NCBI RefSeq assembly: GCF_947503465.1
Contig: NZ_CANNDN010000002.1
Coordinates: 310,001 to 374,000, forward strand
Length of the DNA: 64,000 nt
Direction: 5' to 3'
DNA from: an uncultured Tateyamaria sp.
GTDB lineage: Bacteria > Pseudomonadota > Alphaproteobacteria > Rhodobacterales > Rhodobacteraceae
A model generated the notes under the pieces. That model had not been told where the DNA came from. It did not search any database and worked only from the letters and a program-made list of their open reading frames with translations. Below are positions 8,685 to 17,398 of this stretch, piece by piece; within the stretch, counting starts at the first letter, position 1, and each line of letters opens with the position of its first letter. A program made the translations under genes and the position numbers.

Positions 8685-9659
8685 ATGGATATATCCGCCC
8701 CGGCCCGCCCGTCCCTGCGCCAGCTGCAATATTTCGTTGCCGTTGCAGACGACCGCGCGTTCGGCAAAGCCGCCCAGCGCCTTGCGGTCAGCCAACCCAG
8801 CCTGTCCAAACAACTTGCGACGATGGAGGCCGAACTGGGCGCGCCCCTGTTTGAGCGCACCTCGCGCAAGGTGCGGCTGACGTCGCTGGGGGAACGGCTG
8901 TTGCCGCGCGCACGTGTCATCCTGCAGGAGGTGCGCGAATTTCGTGCGGTGGCCCGTGGGGCCATCGGGCCGTTCGGGGACAGGTTGGCGCTTGGGGTGC
9001 TGCCGTCGATCGGGGCCTATTTCATGCCGCATGCCAACCGGCAGTTGCACCAGCTGTATCCCAAGCTGCGCCTCGTGGTGCAGGAGGGGCCGACGCAGCA
9101 ATTGCTGACGCTGCTCAAGGACGGGCACCTGGACGCGGTCATCGGCACGCCGACCAACGAGCCCGACATTTCCAGCCATCCGCTGTTCACGGAAACGCTG
9201 TGGGCCTGCGCCGCGGCTGACGATCCGCTTTCGGCCCAGAGCACACCCATCGCGCTGGCGGACCTGTCGGATCGGCCGCTCCTGTCGCTCAGCTCCGAAT
9301 TCCGCCTCGCGCGGATCGTGGACCGGCTGGCCGAACGGGCGGGCACCTATGTCAGCCGCGACTACCGGGGCAGCAGCCTGGACGCGGTGCGCCAAATGGC
9401 GGTGATGGGCGCAGGCGTCGCGGTGCTGCCGTCGCTATATGCCCTGGCCGAAGCGGTGCGTGACCCGGATTTCGTGGTGCGCCGGATCGACGATGCCGAG
9501 GCCCGGCATGACATCGCGCTGCTCTGGCGGCGCGGCTCACCGCTTGGGCCGAACTGCCTGCAACTGGCAGAACACCTGATCGCGACAAAGCGGGAAATCC
9601 GCGCCACACGTGCCGACCGGTTTGACGAGCGGATGATGCACGACCGGGCGCAGCAATAA
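8685..9659 (+). CDS. LysR family transcriptional regulator
   Basis: 324 residues. The N-terminal helix-turn-helix (residues 10-68) is typical: LRQLQYFVAVADDRAFGKAAQRLAVSQPSLSKQL and FERTSRKVRLTSLGERLL. The effector domain (about 95-300) has the periplasmic-binding-protein-like pattern, with LALGVLPSIGAYFMP, DAVIGTP and MAVMGAGVAVLPSL. It resembles OxyR in overall sequence, but the two redox cysteines of OxyR are absent, so it is not a peroxide sensor of that type. Divergent from the exported NTF2-like gene with a 110-bp spacer, the usual arrangement for a LysR regulator and its target. Confidence 0.93.
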   Translation: MDISAPARPSLRQLQYFVAVADDRAFGKAAQRLAVSQPSLSKQLATMEAELGAPLFERTSRKVRLTSLGERLLPRARVILQEVREFRAVARGAIGPFGDRLALGVLPSIGAYFMPHANRQLHQLYPKLRLVVQEGPTQQLLTLLKDGHLDAVIGTPTNEPDISSHPLFTETLWACAAADDPLSAQSTPIALADLSDRPLLSLSSEFRLARIVDRLAERAGTYVSRDYRGSSLDAVRQMAVMGAGVAVLPSLYALAEAVRDPDFVVRRIDDAEARHDIALLWRRGSPLGPNCLQLAEHLIATKREIRATRADRFDERMMHDRAQQ

Positions 9660-9775
9660 GGCCCGCGTGGCCCGGGACGCGCCGACACGCACAGGCGCGC
9701 CGGACGTTGGCCTGTTGCCAGGTCGCGCGGCGTCCTCTAGTGACCGTCGGATCACCAACGACGGGTCCGTGCCTC

Positions 9776-10768
9776 ATGCCTAACCTCATCCAGAAGTTCA
9801 CACAGGCCAAAAGCAAATCCTCCTTCATTGTCCGCTACCTTGCGCACAAGCTGGATGTGGATCTGACTTATGACGTCAACGCACCCGAAGATGATCCACA
9901 CAGCTTTCAGCGTCACCTGCTGCAAGGGCCGCATGTGCTGGCCTCGGATGTCATCGCGTTGCGTGACAACGCGGGCAAGCATTGGGTGACGCATGTGTCC
10001 GACATGATCATCGGTCAGGCGATGCGGCTGACGGGCGATTATGACGGGGATGCGGTATCGGGGGTGATGGGCCTGTTTGACACATTGGGCCTGCCGCGGC
10101 CGTCCGGCACCTTTTACGACATCGGCGCGAATATCGGCACCCACACGGTGCAGGCCCACACGATGGGCTTTGCACGGTCGGTGTCGGTGGAACCGGACCC
10201 AATGAACTTTGACTTGCTGGCGGCCAACCTGGCCCTGCAAGGCATCCACAGCAATGCCGAAACCATCCACGGCGCGTTGTCCGACAAGGTCGGCGTGATG
10301 AAACTGGAACGGTCGAACGACAATTACGGCGACCACCGCGTCGTGTCCGAGGACACACCGCAGGTCGACCGCATGGACAGCGATGCGGGCCGCACGGAAA
10401 TCGAGGTCGAGGTGCGCACATTCGACGATGTGATCGCGCAATCGGCGGCCCCGCTGGACGCCACCGCCCTTGTCTGGATGGACGTGCAGGGCCACGAAGG
10501 CCACGTGTTCAAGGGCGCGCAACGCATCCTGGACAGCGGCTGCCCGGTGGTGACCGAATTCTGGCCCTACGGGCTGGCCCGTGCCAACGGGCTGGACCTG
10601 TTCATGGATGCCGTGAACCAGTTCAGCCGCATCATCAGCATCCGCGATTCCGCCGACGGCGTCGCGGTTGAAATGACGGCAGAGGACCTGGTGACGCTGT
10701 ATCACGACCGGCTCGGCGCCGAAGATCGCGGCGGGCACATTCACGCCGACATCCTGTTGATCAAATAG
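9776..10768 (+). CDS. FkbM family methyltransferase
   Basis: 330 residues from MPNLIQKFTQAKSK. The SAM-binding core begins at about residue 118 with TFYDIGANIGTHTVQA (motif I) and VSVEPDPMNFDLLAANL (acidic loop binding the ribose), and continues with VRTFDDVI and ALVWMDVQGHEGHVFKGA, the FkbM signature. Family members O-methylate sugars, polyketides or other small molecules. No biosynthetic cluster surrounds it, so the substrate is open. An upstream in-frame start at 9707 is unlikely because it has no family similarity. Confidence 0.88.
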   Translation: MPNLIQKFTQAKSKSSFIVRYLAHKLDVDLTYDVNAPEDDPHSFQRHLLQGPHVLASDVIALRDNAGKHWVTHVSDMIIGQAMRLTGDYDGDAVSGVMGLFDTLGLPRPSGTFYDIGANIGTHTVQAHTMGFARSVSVEPDPMNFDLLAANLALQGIHSNAETIHGALSDKVGVMKLERSNDNYGDHRVVSEDTPQVDRMDSDAGRTEIEVEVRTFDDVIAQSAAPLDATALVWMDVQGHEGHVFKGAQRILDSGCPVVTEFWPYGLARANGLDLFMDAVNQFSRIISIRDSADGVAVEMTAEDLVTLYHDRLGAEDRGGHIHADILLIK

Positions 10769-10802
10769 GCGGCGCGGGCCGGGACGGGCGCGCCCGACCG
10801 GA

Positions 10803-11249
10803 TCAGATCACCGACAGGGTGGCGCATTTGGCCAGGTGATTGACCCGCAGGCTGGTTGACCCCTGCACCAACGATCCAATGCTGCCCAGGCCCCGGCGCC
10901 CCGTCACGATCAGGTCCGCCCCAACCGCCTTGGCGCAGGCAATGATGTGATCGGCCGGATCCCCCTGCTCCGTATGGGCCCCTGCAACGCTCTGGCCGCA
11001 TTCGGCGGCGACAACCGTGGCGTCTGCAATGATCCTGGCCGCCGCCTCCATCACCTCGTCCTGAGACGGCATCGTGGTGACGGCGTGGTATCCGGCAACC
11101 GCGCCCATGGCAAAGGCGACCGTCTGGGGCTGTGGCGTGTGGACCAGATGGATGTCGCTGTCGTATTTTGTGGCCAGATCGCAGGCGATGCGTACCGCGT
11201 TGTCGGATGTGGTCGATCCGTCGATACCCACAACGATTTTCTTGAACAT
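10803..11249 (-). CDS. Universal stress protein, UspA family
   Basis: 148 residues. Start at MFKKIVVGIDGS is fixed by a GGAGG site six bases upstream. The ATP-binding signature G-x2-G-x9-G-S/T is present near the C-terminus (GRRGLGSIGSLVQGST), so this belongs to the nucleotide-binding subgroup. Cytoplasmic, probably a dimer, induced under stress in known cases. Convergent with the FkbM gene and divergent from the MerR gene heading the fad block. Confidence 0.94.
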   Translation of the reverse strand: MFKKIVVGIDGSTTSDNAVRIACDLATKYDSDIHLVHTPQPQTVAFAMGAVAGYHAVTTMPSQDEVMEAAARIIADATVVAAECGQSVAGAHTEQGDPADHIIACAKAVGADLIVTGRRGLGSIGSLVQGSTSLRVNHLAKCATLSVI

Positions 11250-11356
11250 GTCAGGTCCTCCGTTTGACTGCACACGGACCCTAGCAGGGGGGGAAATGCG
11301 GAACCTTGATGTGTATCAACGGCGCGGAACGTGCCGGGAACGGGGGGCTACAACGG

Positions 11357-11421
11357 GTTGACGCACCTCACGATCACGTCAACTCTGCAAATGACGCAAC
11401 GTACAACTTACGTCAACGTCA
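11357..11421 (+). promoter_or_regulatory. Cluster of TGACG/CGTCA half-sites upstream of the fad-block MerR gene
   Basis: Within 65 bp there is GTTGACG (11357) paired with CGTCAAC (ending 11383), a TGACG at 11392, and the near-palindrome TTACGTCAACGTCA at 11408-11421. The last fits the shape ACGT-spaced-ACGT reported for MerR regulators of acyl-CoA catabolism (LiuR type). It lies 70-130 bp before the MerR start codon at 11489, between this gene and divergent uspA. Likely autoregulatory operator; no binding data. Confidence 0.5.
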
Positions 11422-11488
11422 GCTGACCGTTGCATCGAATCCGTCTCTCCCCCATGTCGTGTCCGTAACAGGATATGCGAGTGATCCC

Positions 11489-11890
11489 ATGAGTGAGAAA
11501 ACCATGACCATCCGCGAGATGTGCGACGCCTTTGACGTCACGCCGCGGACATTGCGCTTCTACGAAGCCAAGGAATTGCTGTTCCCGATCCGGGAAGGCC
11601 AGAAGCGCCTGTTTACCAAACGCGACCGCGCCCGGCTCAAGCTGATCCTGCGCGGCAAGCGCTTTGGATTCAGCCTGGAAGAGATCCGCCAGCTGCTCGA
11701 TCTCTATGACATGGGCGACCAGCAACAGACGCAACTTGCGCGGACATATGAAATAGCCCGCGACCGACTTGATGATATGGAACGTCAGCGCGACGAGCTG
11801 ACAGAAGCCATCGACGACCTCAAGGACCAGTTGAAATGGGGCGAGAAGATGATCGCCTCGATGAACACGACGAAAAAGGCCGCTGAGTAA
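11489..11890 (+). CDS. MerR family regulator of the fatty-acid oxidation block
   Basis: 133 residues from MSEKTMTIREMCDAFDVTPRTLRFYE, i.e. a winged-helix DNA-binding domain at the very N-terminus, RARLKLILRGKRFGFSLEEIRQLL, and a C-terminal coiled coil (ERQRDELTEAIDDLKDQL). Long in-frame upstream extension to 11306 is rejected because MerR domains start within a few residues of the N-terminus. It stands 27 bp before an acyl-CoA dehydrogenase and reads in the same direction, so it probably controls beta-oxidation, perhaps sensing acyl-CoA. Paralogue of the regulator at 7578. No metal-binding cysteines. Confidence 0.92.
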   Translation: MSEKTMTIREMCDAFDVTPRTLRFYEAKELLFPIREGQKRLFTKRDRARLKLILRGKRFGFSLEEIRQLLDLYDMGDQQQTQLARTYEIARDRLDDMERQRDELTEAIDDLKDQLKWGEKMIASMNTTKKAAE

Positions 11891-11917
11891 GCGCCGCTGC
11901 ACCAGGGAGAAGAGACT

Positions 11918-13699
11918 ATGCCCAGCTACACGCCCCCCACCAAAGACATGCAATTCATCCTGCACGACGTCTTGAACGTCACCGGGCAGGACATCCCCGG
12001 CTATGACGAGCTTGAGGCCGACTTTACCTCCGCCATCCTGGGTGAAGCAGGCAAGCTGACTTCCGAGGTTCTCGCGCCGCTGAACGTCGTGGGCGACACC
12101 GAAGGGTGCCGCCTGGAAAATGGCGTCGTCTACACCCCCACCGGGTTCAAGGACGCGTTCGAGCAGGTCAAGGAAGGCGGCTGGACCGGCCTCGACATGC
12201 CCGAGGAATTCGGCGGCCAGAACATGCCCTACGTCATGGGCACCGCGGTGGGCGAGATGTTCTCCTCCGCCAACATGGCCTTCACCATGTACCAGGGCCT
12301 GACCCACGGCGCGGCCTCGGCCATCCTGGCGCATGGGTCACAAGCGCAAAAAGAAACCTACCTGCCCAAGATGGTGTCCTGCGAATGGACCGGCACCATG
12401 AACCTGACCGAACCGCATTGCGGCACCGATCTGGGCCTGATGCGCACCAAGGCGGCACCGCAGGACGACGGCAGCTACAGGATCACGGGCCAGAAGATCT
12501 TCATCTCCGCCGGTGAACACGACATGGCCGAGAATATCATCCACCTCGTTCTGGCCAAGATCGAGGGCGGCCCCGAAGGGATCAAGGGCGTCTCGCTCTT
12601 CATTGTTCCAAAAATATGCGTGAACGACGATGGCTCGCTGGGCGCACGGAACGGGGTCAGCGTGGGCAGCATCGAAGAGAAGATGGGCATTCACGGCAAC
12701 TCCACCTGCGTCATGAACTACGATGACGCCGTGGGCTATCTGGTGGGTGAAGAGCACAAGGGCATGCGCGCCATGTTCACCATGATGAACGAGGCCCGCA
12801 TCGGTGTCGGCATGCAGGGCCTGTCCCAGGCCGAAGTTGCGTACCAGAACGCCCTCGAATACGCCAAGGACCGCTTGCAGGGCCGCGACGTGACGGGTGA
12901 GAAGAACCCCGATGGCCCCGCCGATCCCCTGATCGTGCACCCCGACATTCGCCGCTCGCTGATGGATCAGAAGTCCTTTGCCGAAGGGGCCCGCGCCTTC
13001 ATCCTGTGGAGCGCGACCATGATCGACGCAGCCCACCGGGCCGGTGACAAGGATGCGGACGGCATCGTGTCGCTGCTGACCCCGATCATCAAGGGCTTCC
13101 TGACGGATGTCGGCTACGACAACACGATCAAGGCCCAGCAGGTCTATGGCGGGCACGGCTACATCGAGGAGTGGGGCATGTCACAATACACCCGCGACGC
13201 CCGCATCGCGATGATCTACGAAGGGGCCAACGGCGTGCAGGCGCTGGACCTCGTGGGCCGCAAGCTGGCGCAGGACGGCGGCAAGCACGTGATGGCGTTC
13301 TTTGACCTGGTCAAATCCTTCATCAAGGACAATGCCGGTCAGGACGAGGCGTTCGACAAGGACTTCCTCGACCCGCTCAAGGCGGCGTCCAAGGACCTGC
13401 AGGCCGCAGGCATGTATTTCATGCAGAATGGCATGACGAACCCGAACAACGCGCTGAGCGGCAGCTACGACTTCATGCACATGTTCGGCCATGTCTGCCT
13501 GGGTCTGATGTGGGCCAAGATGGGCAAGGCGTCGCGCGACGCGCTTGCGGCAGGTACATCCGACCCCGACTTCTTTGAGACCAAGCTGGCAACGGGGCGC
13601 TATTACATGGCCCGCCAACTGCCCGCCACTGCGCTGCATCTTGCCCGCATCCAGACCGGGGCGGACACGGTGATGGCCCTGGAAGCGGCAAACTTCTAA
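11918..13699 (+). CDS. Acyl-CoA dehydrogenase, large (FadE/DmdC-like) type
   Basis: 593 residues, longer than the usual 380-residue enzymes because of a C-terminal extension after the catalytic domain, as in DmdC and related long forms. Blocks: [36 protein letters not shown] for FAD and substrate, [22 protein letters not shown], and [29 protein letters not shown], where the glutamate of YEG is the expected catalytic base. The reaction is alpha,beta-dehydrogenation of an acyl-CoA with electrons going to ETF. In this setting (MerR, second ACAD, thiolase, FadB) a fatty acyl-CoA is more likely than methylmercaptopropionyl-CoA. AGGGAGAAGAG upstream is the ribosome site. Confidence 0.93.
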   Translation: MPSYTPPTKDMQFILHDVLNVTGQDIPGYDELEADFTSAILGEAGKLTSEVLAPLNVVGDTEGCRLENGVVYTPTGFKDAFEQVKEGGWTGLDMPEEFGGQNMPYVMGTAVGEMFSSANMAFTMYQGLTHGAASAILAHGSQAQKETYLPKMVSCEWTGTMNLTEPHCGTDLGLMRTKAAPQDDGSYRITGQKIFISAGEHDMAENIIHLVLAKIEGGPEGIKGVSLFIVPKICVNDDGSLGARNGVSVGSIEEKMGIHGNSTCVMNYDDAVGYLVGEEHKGMRAMFTMMNEARIGVGMQGLSQAEVAYQNALEYAKDRLQGRDVTGEKNPDGPADPLIVHPDIRRSLMDQKSFAEGARAFILWSATMIDAAHRAGDKDADGIVSLLTPIIKGFLTDVGYDNTIKAQQVYGGHGYIEEWGMSQYTRDARIAMIYEGANGVQALDLVGRKLAQDGGKHVMAFFDLVKSFIKDNAGQDEAFDKDFLDPLKAASKDLQAAGMYFMQNGMTNPNNALSGSYDFMHMFGHVCLGLMWAKMGKASRDALAAGTSDPDFFETKLATGRYYMARQLPATALHLARIQTGADTVMALEAANF

Positions 13700-13744
13700 G
13701 GTGGCGGTGCGCGGGACACCGCGCACCCTAAACCCGGAGGACAC

Positions 13745-13957
13745 ATGCCCAAACGCTTTCGCCTGACCCGCCGCTTTCCCGTCGCCATGACCGAGGACGG
13801 CTATCGCCGCCTCAAACGGTTCGCGTCAGAGGCCGGGCTGGACGAGGGCGAGGCGCTGTCCTTCCTGTTCGAGAATTTCGACAGCGTGATGAACGAGGAA
13901 AACCTGACAGCCCGCCTGCGGCTGTTCAATTCCGAGTTGGAGGCGCGCAAACGCTAA
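13745..13957 (+). CDS. Small ribbon-helix-helix-like protein between acyl-CoA dehydrogenase genes
   Basis: 70 residues. A basic N-terminal strand (FRLTRRFPVAMTE) is followed by helix GYRRLKRFASEAGLDE and helix EALSFLFENFDSVM, the strand-helix-helix order of the MetJ/Arc fold, then a short charged tail. A GGAGG ribosome site precedes the ATG. It lies within the fad operon, 45 bp after the first dehydrogenase and 24 bp before the second. It could be an operon-specific regulator or an adaptor; no function is known to me. Coding is supported by codon use and by position. Confidence 0.7.
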   Translation: MPKRFRLTRRFPVAMTEDGYRRLKRFASEAGLDEGEALSFLFENFDSVMNEENLTARLRLFNSELEARKR

Positions 13958-13981
13958 TCCTGTCTCCTGGGGAGGAGAGAT

Positions 13982-15139
13982 ATGAAAGACATCGCCACCG
14001 GGTCGTCCACGTGGATGACAGAAGAACACCAGATGATCGCCGACATGACGGCGCAATTCATCACAAACGAATGGGCCCCCCATTTCGACCGCTGGCGCAC
14101 ACAGGGCGAGATGGACCGCGAAACCTGGGCGCAGGCGGGCGAGTTGGGTCTGCTCTGCCCCTCGATCCCCGAGGAATACGGCGGCGCAGGCGGCGATTTC
14201 GGACACGAAGCCGCGATCCTCGTCGAAGCCGCACGGGCAAACCTTGCAAGCTGGGGCCACGGCATCCACTCGGGCATCGTCGCCCATTACGTTCTGGCCT
14301 ACGGCACCGAAGATCAAAAACAGCGCTGGCTGCCCAAATTGGTCACAGGCGCGTTGGTGGGCGCCCTGGCGATGACCGAACCCTCCACCGGCTCGGACGT
14401 GCAAGCGATCAAGACCCGCGCCATCAAGGACGGCAACGCCTACAAGCTGACCGGTTCCAAGACCTTCATCACCAATGGACAGCACGCCAACCTGATCATC
14501 GTCGCGGCCAAGACCGATCCCACCCTCGGCTCCAAAGGCGTGTCGCTGGTTGTTGTCGAAACCGACGGGGCCGAAGGGTTCGCCCGCGGCCGCAACCTCG
14601 ACAAGATCGGCATGCACGCGTCCGACACGTCGGAACTGTTCTTCGACAATGTCGAAATCGCCCCCGAAAACATCCTTGGCGGTACCGAAGGCCAGGGCTT
14701 TTACCAGCTCATGCAGCAACTGCCGCAGGAACGCATGGTCATCGCCTGCGCCGCCGTGGGGGCCATGGAAGGCGCGGTCGAGCGCACGCTTGCCTATTGC
14801 AAGGAGCGTGAAGCCTTCGGCGGCACCCTCCTGCAATTTCAGAACACCCGCTTCAAACTGGCCGAAGCCAAGACCAAGACGATGGTCAGCCGGTCCTTCT
14901 TTGACGACTGCATGGCCGAACATATCCGCGGCGAACTGACCGTGGACAAGGCCGCCATGTGCAAATACTGGACCACGGACACGCAGGCCTGGGTGCTGGA
15001 CGAATGCCTGCAACTGCATGGCGGCTACGGCTTCACCAACGACTACGACATCGGCGGCATGTGGACCGACGCGCGGGTGCAACGCATCTACGGCGGCACC
15101 AACGAGATCATGAAAGAGCTGATTGCGAGGGCATTTTGA
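13982..15139 (+). CDS. Acyl-CoA dehydrogenase, long-chain (LCAD) type
   Basis: 385 residues. Motifs: [49 protein letters not shown], and [16 protein letters not shown] at the C-terminus. In most family members the catalytic glutamate sits in a YEGT motif; here that position is YGGT, as in long-chain and isovaleryl enzymes, where the base is in an internal helix instead (segment [20 protein letters not shown] contains the candidate region). FAD-dependent, donates electrons to ETF. Third gene of the fad operon, with GGGGAGGAGAG as ribosome site. Confidence 0.93.
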   Translation: MKDIATGSSTWMTEEHQMIADMTAQFITNEWAPHFDRWRTQGEMDRETWAQAGELGLLCPSIPEEYGGAGGDFGHEAAILVEAARANLASWGHGIHSGIVAHYVLAYGTEDQKQRWLPKLVTGALVGALAMTEPSTGSDVQAIKTRAIKDGNAYKLTGSKTFITNGQHANLIIVAAKTDPTLGSKGVSLVVVETDGAEGFARGRNLDKIGMHASDTSELFFDNVEIAPENILGGTEGQGFYQLMQQLPQERMVIACAAVGAMEGAVERTLAYCKEREAFGGTLLQFQNTRFKLAEAKTKTMVSRSFFDDCMAEHIRGELTVDKAAMCKYWTTDTQAWVLDECLQLHGGYGFTNDYDIGGMWTDARVQRIYGGTNEIMKELIARAF

Positions 15140-15444
15140 TGGGTCAGGCCGTGCGGCGTGTGGCGGATCGGCCCTCCGGGGGGAGTTTTCCTGGCAAGAT
15201 GAAAGAGCAGCTCCGCCCTGCTTCCGACGGGCGGCATCCACCGAGGCCGAGGAAGCAGAGCGTCACCTTGCACATGGCTCAGCTCTCCAGCCTGCCATGC
15301 CAATATAGTCTTGGCGCGTTAACCTTAATGCTTGGTGAACAAAGCTCTCTTCATCTTGCAGAATAAACTCCACGGGGGGTCCGGGGGGTGTGAAACCCAC
15401 CGGTCCCGCCCTCTCAAACCAAACGACCGGAAAGGCCCGCACTC
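15140..15444. repeat. Non-coding 305-bp gap holding two inverted copies (R3, R4) of the dispersed repeat
   Basis: R3 at 15173-15206 reads, on the minus strand, TTTCATCTTGCCAGGAAAAC then a C/G run; R4 at 15347-15392 reads on the plus strand CTTCATCTTGCAGAATAAAC then a G run. They face each other across about 140 bp with no convincing ORF. The layout resembles a paired intergenic repeat such as a BIME. It separates the dehydrogenase genes from the GST-thiolase-FadB part and may act as a terminator or mRNA-stability element. Confidence 0.6.
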
Positions 15445-16077
15445 ATGACCCTCAAACTGCACTGCTTCGGCGAAAGCGGGAACTCCTACAAGGCGGCGCT
15501 AGCGCTGCAGTTCTCCGGCCTCGATTGGGAGCCGGTCTTCGTGGATTTCTTCGGTGGCGCCGCCCGTACTGACGCATACCGCGCGCTCAACCCGATGGGT
15601 GAAGCGCCGCTGCTCATCGACGGCGACCGCAAGATCAGCCAGTCCGGCGTCATCCAGCAGTACATCTCGGACAAGACCAGCAAGTTCGGCGGCGACGGGG
15701 ACGACAGGTACGAAGTTCTCCGCTGGGTGCTCTGGGACAATCACAAGCTCAGCTCGATGTGCGGGGTCACCCGCTTCCTGATGAACTTCCTGCCGGACGA
15801 AAAGCAGCCCAAGGAGGTCATCGCCTTAAACCAGGGCCGCCTCAAGGCCGCTTACACCGTCCTCGACACGCATCTTGGCGGCCGCGACTGGATCGTGGGC
15901 GACGGCATCACCAATGCGGACCTGTCGTGCTGCGGCTACCTCTACTACCCCGAACCCTTCGGCTTTGACCGCGCCGACTGGCCCAATATCGACCGCTGGC
16001 TCGACAATCTCGCAAACACCCCCGGTTGGAAATCCCCCTACGACCTCATGCCCGGCTCTCCCGCCGACCGGGCGTAA
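15445..16077 (+). CDS. Glutathione S-transferase family protein
   Basis: 210 residues. The thioredoxin-like N-terminal domain reads LKLHCFGESGNSYKAALALQ, with serine/asparagine at the usual activation position, then NPMGEAPLLIDGDRKISQSGVIQQYI, the cis-proline and glutathione gamma-glutamyl binding turn (QS). The helical domain begins about residue 85 and has the N-capping region GDGITNADLSCCGYL. The substrate is unknown. It lies between the dehydrogenases and the thiolase, a place where GST genes are found in related genomes; it may remove electrophilic oxidation products. Confidence 0.9.
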   Translation: MTLKLHCFGESGNSYKAALALQFSGLDWEPVFVDFFGGAARTDAYRALNPMGEAPLLIDGDRKISQSGVIQQYISDKTSKFGGDGDDRYEVLRWVLWDNHKLSSMCGVTRFLMNFLPDEKQPKEVIALNQGRLKAAYTVLDTHLGGRDWIVGDGITNADLSCCGYLYYPEPFGFDRADWPNIDRWLDNLANTPGWKSPYDLMPGSPADRA

Positions 16078-16110
16078 GTTTACCTGAACCGCCGCAACGT
16101 CACCCTTGAT

Positions 16111-16126
16111 TAGACCATCCGGTCTA
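16111..16126. promoter_or_regulatory. Perfect palindromic operator TAGACC-N4-GGTCTA before the thiolase gene
   Basis: TAGACCATCCGGTCTA is a 16-bp site with 6-bp perfect arms, 45 bp before the thiolase start. This spacing and sequence resemble operators of TetR-family repressors (the NemR box of E. coli has the same arms as I recall). No TetR gene is in the window, so the cognate protein would be encoded elsewhere. Confidence 0.55.
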
Positions 16127-16171
16127 CCCCACCTAACGTCCAAAGAACACGCCACTGGCAGAAGGACCAAC

Positions 16172-17386
16172 ATGATGACCGAAGCCTTTATCTATGACGC
16201 CATCCGCACCCCGCGCGGCAAGGGCCGCAAGGACGGGGCCCTGCACGAGGTGACCTCGCTGCGCCTGTCGGCCCTGACCCTGAACGCGCTCAAGGAACGC
16301 AACAATATCGACGGCCACGTGGTCGAGGATGTGATCTGGGGCAATGTCACCCAAGTGATGGAACAGGGCGGCAACCTGGCGCGCACCGCCGTTCTGGCCT
16401 CGGACCTGGACGAGGCGATCCCGGGCATCGCCATCAACCGCTTCTGTGCCAGCGGATTAGAAGCCGTGAACATCGCCGCCAACCAGGTGCGCGGCGGGGC
16501 CGGTGACGGCTATATCGCCGGCGGGGTCGAGATGATGGGCCGCGTCGCCATGGGTTCGGACGGGGCCGCCATCGCGGCGGACCCGTCGATTGCCATGGAA
16601 AGCTATTTCGCCCCGCAAGGCATCGGCGCGGACCTGATCGCGACGGAATACGGATTTAGCCGCGACGACGTCGACCAATACTCGGTCGAAAGCCAGCGTC
16701 GCGCGAAAGAGGCCTGGGACGACAAGCGCTTTGCCAAGTCCATCATCCCCGTCATGGACCAGAACGGCCTGCCGATCCTGGATCACGACGAATACATGCG
16801 CCCGCAGACGGACATGCAGTCGCTGGGCAGCCTCAACGCCGCGTTCGAGGCGATGGGCAAGGTCATGCCCGGCTTCGACAAGGTTGCGCTGATGAAGTAC
16901 CCGCACCTTGAGCGGATCAACCACGTGCACCATGCGGGCAACTCGTCCGGCATCGTGGACGGGGCCGCCGCCCTGCTGATCGGCAACAAGGAACTGGGCG
17001 AAAAGCTGGGGATCAAGCCGCGCGCGCGGATCCACTCCACCGCCAAGATCGGCACCGATCCCACCATCAACCTCACCGGCCCCGTGCCTGTCACCGAACG
17101 CATTCTGGCCCAGACCGGCATGAAGATCAGCGATATCGACCTGTTCGAGGTCAACGAAGCCTTCGCCGCCGTTGTCCTGCGCTTCCTGCAGGCCTTTGAC
17201 GTCGACCACGGCAAGGTCAACGTGAACGGCGGTGCCATCGCCATGGGCCACCCGCTGGGGGCCACCGGCGCCATGATCCTCGGCACGCTCCTGGACGAGA
17301 TGGAGCGGACCGACAAGGAAACCGGTCTTGCCACGCTCTGCGTCGCCTCTGGCATGGGTGCCGCCACAATCATCGAACGCGTGTAA
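16172..17386 (+). CDS. fadA: Acetyl-CoA C-acyltransferase (thiolase)
   Basis: 404 residues from MMTEAFIYDAIRTPRGKG. GAAGGA lies five bases upstream. Catalytic residues are visible: the nucleophilic cysteine in INRFCASGLEAVN, the histidine in GGAIAMGHPLGATGA, and the second cysteine in TLCVASGMGAA. FEVNEAFAAV is the remaining family block. It cleaves 3-ketoacyl-CoA to acetyl-CoA and a shortened acyl-CoA, the last step of beta-oxidation, and is followed 12 bp later by FadB, giving the classical multienzyme pair. A possible TetR operator precedes it. Confidence 0.94.
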   Translation: MMTEAFIYDAIRTPRGKGRKDGALHEVTSLRLSALTLNALKERNNIDGHVVEDVIWGNVTQVMEQGGNLARTAVLASDLDEAIPGIAINRFCASGLEAVNIAANQVRGGAGDGYIAGGVEMMGRVAMGSDGAAIAADPSIAMESYFAPQGIGADLIATEYGFSRDDVDQYSVESQRRAKEAWDDKRFAKSIIPVMDQNGLPILDHDEYMRPQTDMQSLGSLNAAFEAMGKVMPGFDKVALMKYPHLERINHVHHAGNSSGIVDGAAALLIGNKELGEKLGIKPRARIHSTAKIGTDPTINLTGPVPVTERILAQTGMKISDIDLFEVNEAFAAVVLRFLQAFDVDHGKVNVNGGAIAMGHPLGATGAMILGTLLDEMERTDKETGLATLCVASGMGAATIIERV

Positions 17387-17398
17387 GGAGAGAACACA

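Noticed and set aside
8685-9659. LysR gene as OxyR
   Set aside because: General similarity only; the two redox-active cysteines of OxyR are missing.
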